Shown one piece after another: positions 62,272-64,000 of a stretch of DNA of 64,000 nt. The stretch covers positions 62,001 to 126,000 of the forward strand of contig NZ_KB894404.1 of NCBI RefSeq assembly GCF_000374445.1, written 5' to 3'. Every line of letters begins with the position of its first letter. The stretch's first letter is position 1. Source of the stretch: Actinokineospora enzanensis DSM 44649 (lineage in GTDB: Bacteria; Actinomycetota; Actinomycetes; Mycobacteriales; Pseudonocardiaceae). Position numbers and translations under genes: made by a program. Below the pieces are notes generated by a model. The model did not search any database. It was not told the DNA's origin and was given only the letters and a program-made list of their open reading frames with translations.

Positions 62272-62901
62272 CTATCGAACCCCGGGCGGCCGGAACTGCA
62301 CACTCACCCGAGTCCCGACTCCCCGCGCTTTGGGTACGGCATGCTCCCAAGTGCGTTGGCAAGACCCGCCCATCACCAACAAATCCCCATGTCCCAACAA
62401 GAACCGCAACGACCGACCACCCCCACGTGGCCGCAACATCAACGCCCGCGCCGCCCCCAAGGACACGATCGCCACCAAAGTATCCGCATAAGCCCCGCGC
62501 CCGATCATGTCGCCATGCCAGGCCACGCTATCCCGCCCGTCCCGGTAACAGCACAATCCCGCGGTGGTGAACCGGGTAGGCGAGTAATACCCCGACAACG
62601 AATCCCGGGCCGTTTCCAACACCGGCGAGGGCAGCGCGACCCCCTCCACGTAGAATCGCAGCAACCGGGGAACATCCACCACCGAGTCGTACATCGCCCG
62701 TCGCTCGGCCTGCCACGGCACCTCGCGCACCAGGGTGTCGAACACCGAGTCCGCGTCCGGCAGCCAGCCGGGCAGGTAGTCCACCCAGGCGCCGTGGGCC
62801 AGCTCGGTCCGGTGGATCCCCTCGAACCCGCCGTCGACGCCCGGTAGCGCCGGTTGGAACAGTGATGCCTGAAACAGTGATGGCTGGAATCCCGCACCCA
62901 T
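62272..62901 (-). CDS. AlkB-type Fe(II)/2-oxoglutarate dioxygenase
   Basis: A 209-residue DNA/RNA alkylation-repair dioxygenase. The iron ligands His129 and Asp131 (WHGD) and His187 (TWEHAVPK) are present, with the 2-oxoglutarate Arg in RVSVQFR near 198-204. It removes methyl groups from N1-methyladenine or N3-methylcytosine in the family. The ATG at 62901 is chosen as the nearest start before homology. It is divergent from the small paralogue gene at 63.1 kb. Confidence 0.9.
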   Translation of the reverse strand: MGAGFQPSLFQASLFQPALPGVDGGFEGIHRTELAHGAWVDYLPGWLPDADSVFDTLVREVPWQAERRAMYDSVVDVPRLLRFYVEGVALPSPVLETARDSLSGYYSPTRFTTAGLCCYRDGRDSVAWHGDMIGRGAYADTLVAIVSLGAARALMLRPRGGGRSLRFLLGHGDLLVMGGSCQRTWEHAVPKARGVGTRVSVQFRPPGVR

Positions 62902-63091
62902 GTCCACACGATACTCGAACAGGAGTTCGAAGGCGGACTTGTGTGCGTGTGGAAGACTGGTCCGCGGCGATGTCCGCGCCGTCGGTCGGCGGAGTCCGGG
63001 AGATTCCTTCCCCCGCTGAGGTTTCCCGCCGCGGTGATCGGGGTAGCCGGTGTCGCCGGTTCGCCACCCGCTGCTGAGATCGAGGTATCCC

Positions 63092-63448
63092 ATGGTCACA
63101 ACCGCCGCGCCCACTCTCCTCCCCACCGCCCCCGTCCGCGAGCCCGTCCCGGCGGATCCGGTGAGACTGGGCGTGCGGCTGCGCGCGGCGATCGGACGGG
63201 CGGACGACCTGGTCGGGGCCGCCGCGGTCGCCGAGCTGCGGGCCGGGCTGGCGTGGACGGCGGCGGCGGGGGAGACGTGTCGGATCACTCGTCCGGTGGA
63301 CGCGGTGCGTCGGGCCATCACCGCGTTGCGGGCGGGCGACGAGGCCGCCGCGCGGGTCGCGCTCGACCACGCCGTCGCCGCGTTGCGGGAGGCGCCCGCG
63401 TTGCCGTTGCCCCGTCCGGCGACCTCGTTCGAGCGCCGTTCGATCTAG
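63092..63448 (+). CDS. small helical protein of unknown family, paralogue 1
   Basis: A 118-residue protein I do not recognise. After a Pro-rich N-terminus (1-30) it is helical and Ala/Arg-rich: VRLGVRLRAAIGRADDLVGAAAVAELRAGLAWTAAAGETCR, then DAVRRAITALRAGDEAAARVALDHAVAALRE. The second part resembles the protein encoded at 63.7 kb (A-TAA-G-TC, A----L-AG-D--AR-AL-), so the two are tandem paralogues. The stop TAG is part of the CTAG end of palindromic element copy 3. GAGG lies about 9 bp before the ATG. Confidence 0.6.
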   Translation: MVTTAAPTLLPTAPVREPVPADPVRLGVRLRAAIGRADDLVGAAAVAELRAGLAWTAAAGETCRITRPVDAVRRAITALRAGDEAAARVALDHAVAALREAPALPLPRPATSFERRSI

Positions 63449-63610
63449 CGCCGCGACCCAGAACGTCGACCACGTCTCGACCTGCCCACGCCGAGCCTGG
63501 CGGCGTTGCCGAAACGACCAAGTACATCCAGTACGAGGCCGTTCCGGCGCCTTGCCAGACACGACGTGGACAGGCCGATACGCGGCCGACGTCCTGGGTC
63601 GAGGCACTAG
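63445..63610. repeat. long palindromic element, copy 3 (166 bp)
   Basis: The ends are CTAGCGCCGCGACCCAG (from 63445) and CTGGGTCGAGGCACTAG (to 63610). The centre is GTAC-ATCCA-GTAC at about 63521-63533. The first CTAG contains the stop codon of the preceding gene. It shares GACCCAGAACGTCGACC and the central GACCAAGTACATCCAGTACG with copy 2. It separates two tandem paralogues. Confidence 0.85.
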
Positions 63611-63722
63611 CACCGTTCATCCGGTCGAGTGGACCCTGCCGCTCCGAGTTCAGCCCCCGCCGCCCTGCGAGGCAATCTCAATCGACTGGCTCAACGAAGC
63701 GCCGGACCCCTGGGAGACCTTG

Positions 63723-64000
63723 ATGACACGGCAACTCGACGCGCTGCCCTACCCCGGATCCCCATCCCCCGGGCTCGACCTCCGCCGCGCGGTGGACACC
63801 GCCCTCGCCGCGCTGCTCACCCCGCCCACCCCCACCGCCGCCCGCGGCCTCGCCGACGACCTGCTCGGCGCGCTCGCCCGGACCGCCGCCACCGGCGACA
63901 CCTGCCTGGTGCTGGCCGCCGCCGAGGCGGTCGGCCTGGCCCGCGGGCACCTGATGGCGGGCCGGGACGTGGACGCCCGCGCCGCCCTGGTGCGCGCCCG
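63723..64000 (+). CDS. small helical protein of unknown family, paralogue 2 (cut by window end)
   Basis: The frame is open from ATG 63723 to the window edge (at least 92 residues). The visible part, LRRAVDTALAALLTPP, ADDLLGALARTAATGDTCLVLAAAEAV and LMAGRDVDARAALVRAR, parallels the protein encoded at 63.1-63.4 kb. GGAG lies 9 bp before the ATG. Function unknown. Confidence 0.6.
   Translation, partial: MTRQLDALPYPGSPSPGLDLRRAVDTALAALLTPPTPTAARGLADDLLGALARTAATGDTCLVLAAAEAVGLARGHLMAGRDVDARAALVRA

Noticed and set aside
1-64000. tRNA, rRNA or prophage features
   Set aside because: None could be recognised by eye on either strand; a tRNAscan or phage search could still find a divergent one.

Overview
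The window is high-GC DNA with many GTG/TTG starts and tightly overlapping genes. It carries an F420 gene (fbiC), a DosRS-type two-component pair, actinobacterial CobN/ChlID and CbiET/CobIJ fusions, and YkcA/B-type glycosyltransferases. This points to an actinomycete chromosome, most likely Pseudonocardiaceae-like. The family-level guess is inference; the phylum is well supported. No phage, plasmid, IS transposase, CRISPR array, rRNA or tRNA was seen.

Region by region. 0-7 kb holds a PP2C phosphatase, a shortened macrodomain protein, a FabH-type ketosynthase, a beta-glucosidase with an MFS sugar transporter, and a UDP-GlcNAc 2-epimerase-like protein. 7-9.7 kb holds a DosR/DosS-like response regulator and GAF-GAF histidine kinase. 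10-34.8 kb is a large aerobic cobalamin region: a CobC-like phosphatase, cobalt transport genes cbtBA, cobOB, a ChlI-ChlD fusion, cbiET-cobM-cobK, cobG-cobH-cobIJ, cobN, a NicO-type Ni/Co transporter with a DUF3500 lipoprotein, and a SNF2 helicase translationally coupled to cobK. Three cobalamin riboswitches (about 10.7, 18.8 and 31.1 kb) control cbtBA, the chelatase fusion and cobN. Together these cover cobalt uptake, ring contraction and methylation, late cobalt insertion (CobN+ChlID), amidation (CobB) and adenosylation (CobO). The early SUMT and the late nucleotide-loop steps are not here.

34.9-44.3 kb holds a DapA-like aldolase, hemerythrin and DoxX proteins, fbiC, a ROK kinase divergent from a DeoR regulator, and MarR/pirin with a clear operator. 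44.4-48.7 kb is a fabG-maoC-fadE-fadE-tetR acyl-CoA operon with a palindromic operator in its promoter. 48.7-53.1 kb holds an MMPL exporter, a GlsB stress protein, a phosphoribosyltransferase and a STAS protein. 53.2-61.9 kb is an envelope region: two paralogous GT39 enzymes flank a GT2-GtrA protein, then an OmpR-type two-component system and a DUF5666 protein. The right end carries an HTH protein, AlkB and two tandem small paralogues, the last cut by the window edge.

Two kinds of unannotated intergenic structure stand out. (1) Three 166-168 bp long palindromes (2.65, 58.6, 63.45 kb) have CTAG-type ends that coincide with TAG stop codons of neighbouring genes and a GTAC-N5/6-GTAC centre. Their arm mismatches are biased toward G.U pairs in the minus-strand RNA. 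(2) A repeat family at 0.07, 13.4-13.9 and 36.9-37.4 kb carries actinomycete-type DnaA boxes (TTGTCCACA) at fixed spacing. At two of the three sites it is followed by TTGACA-N15-TAGGNT and a GC-rich hairpin.
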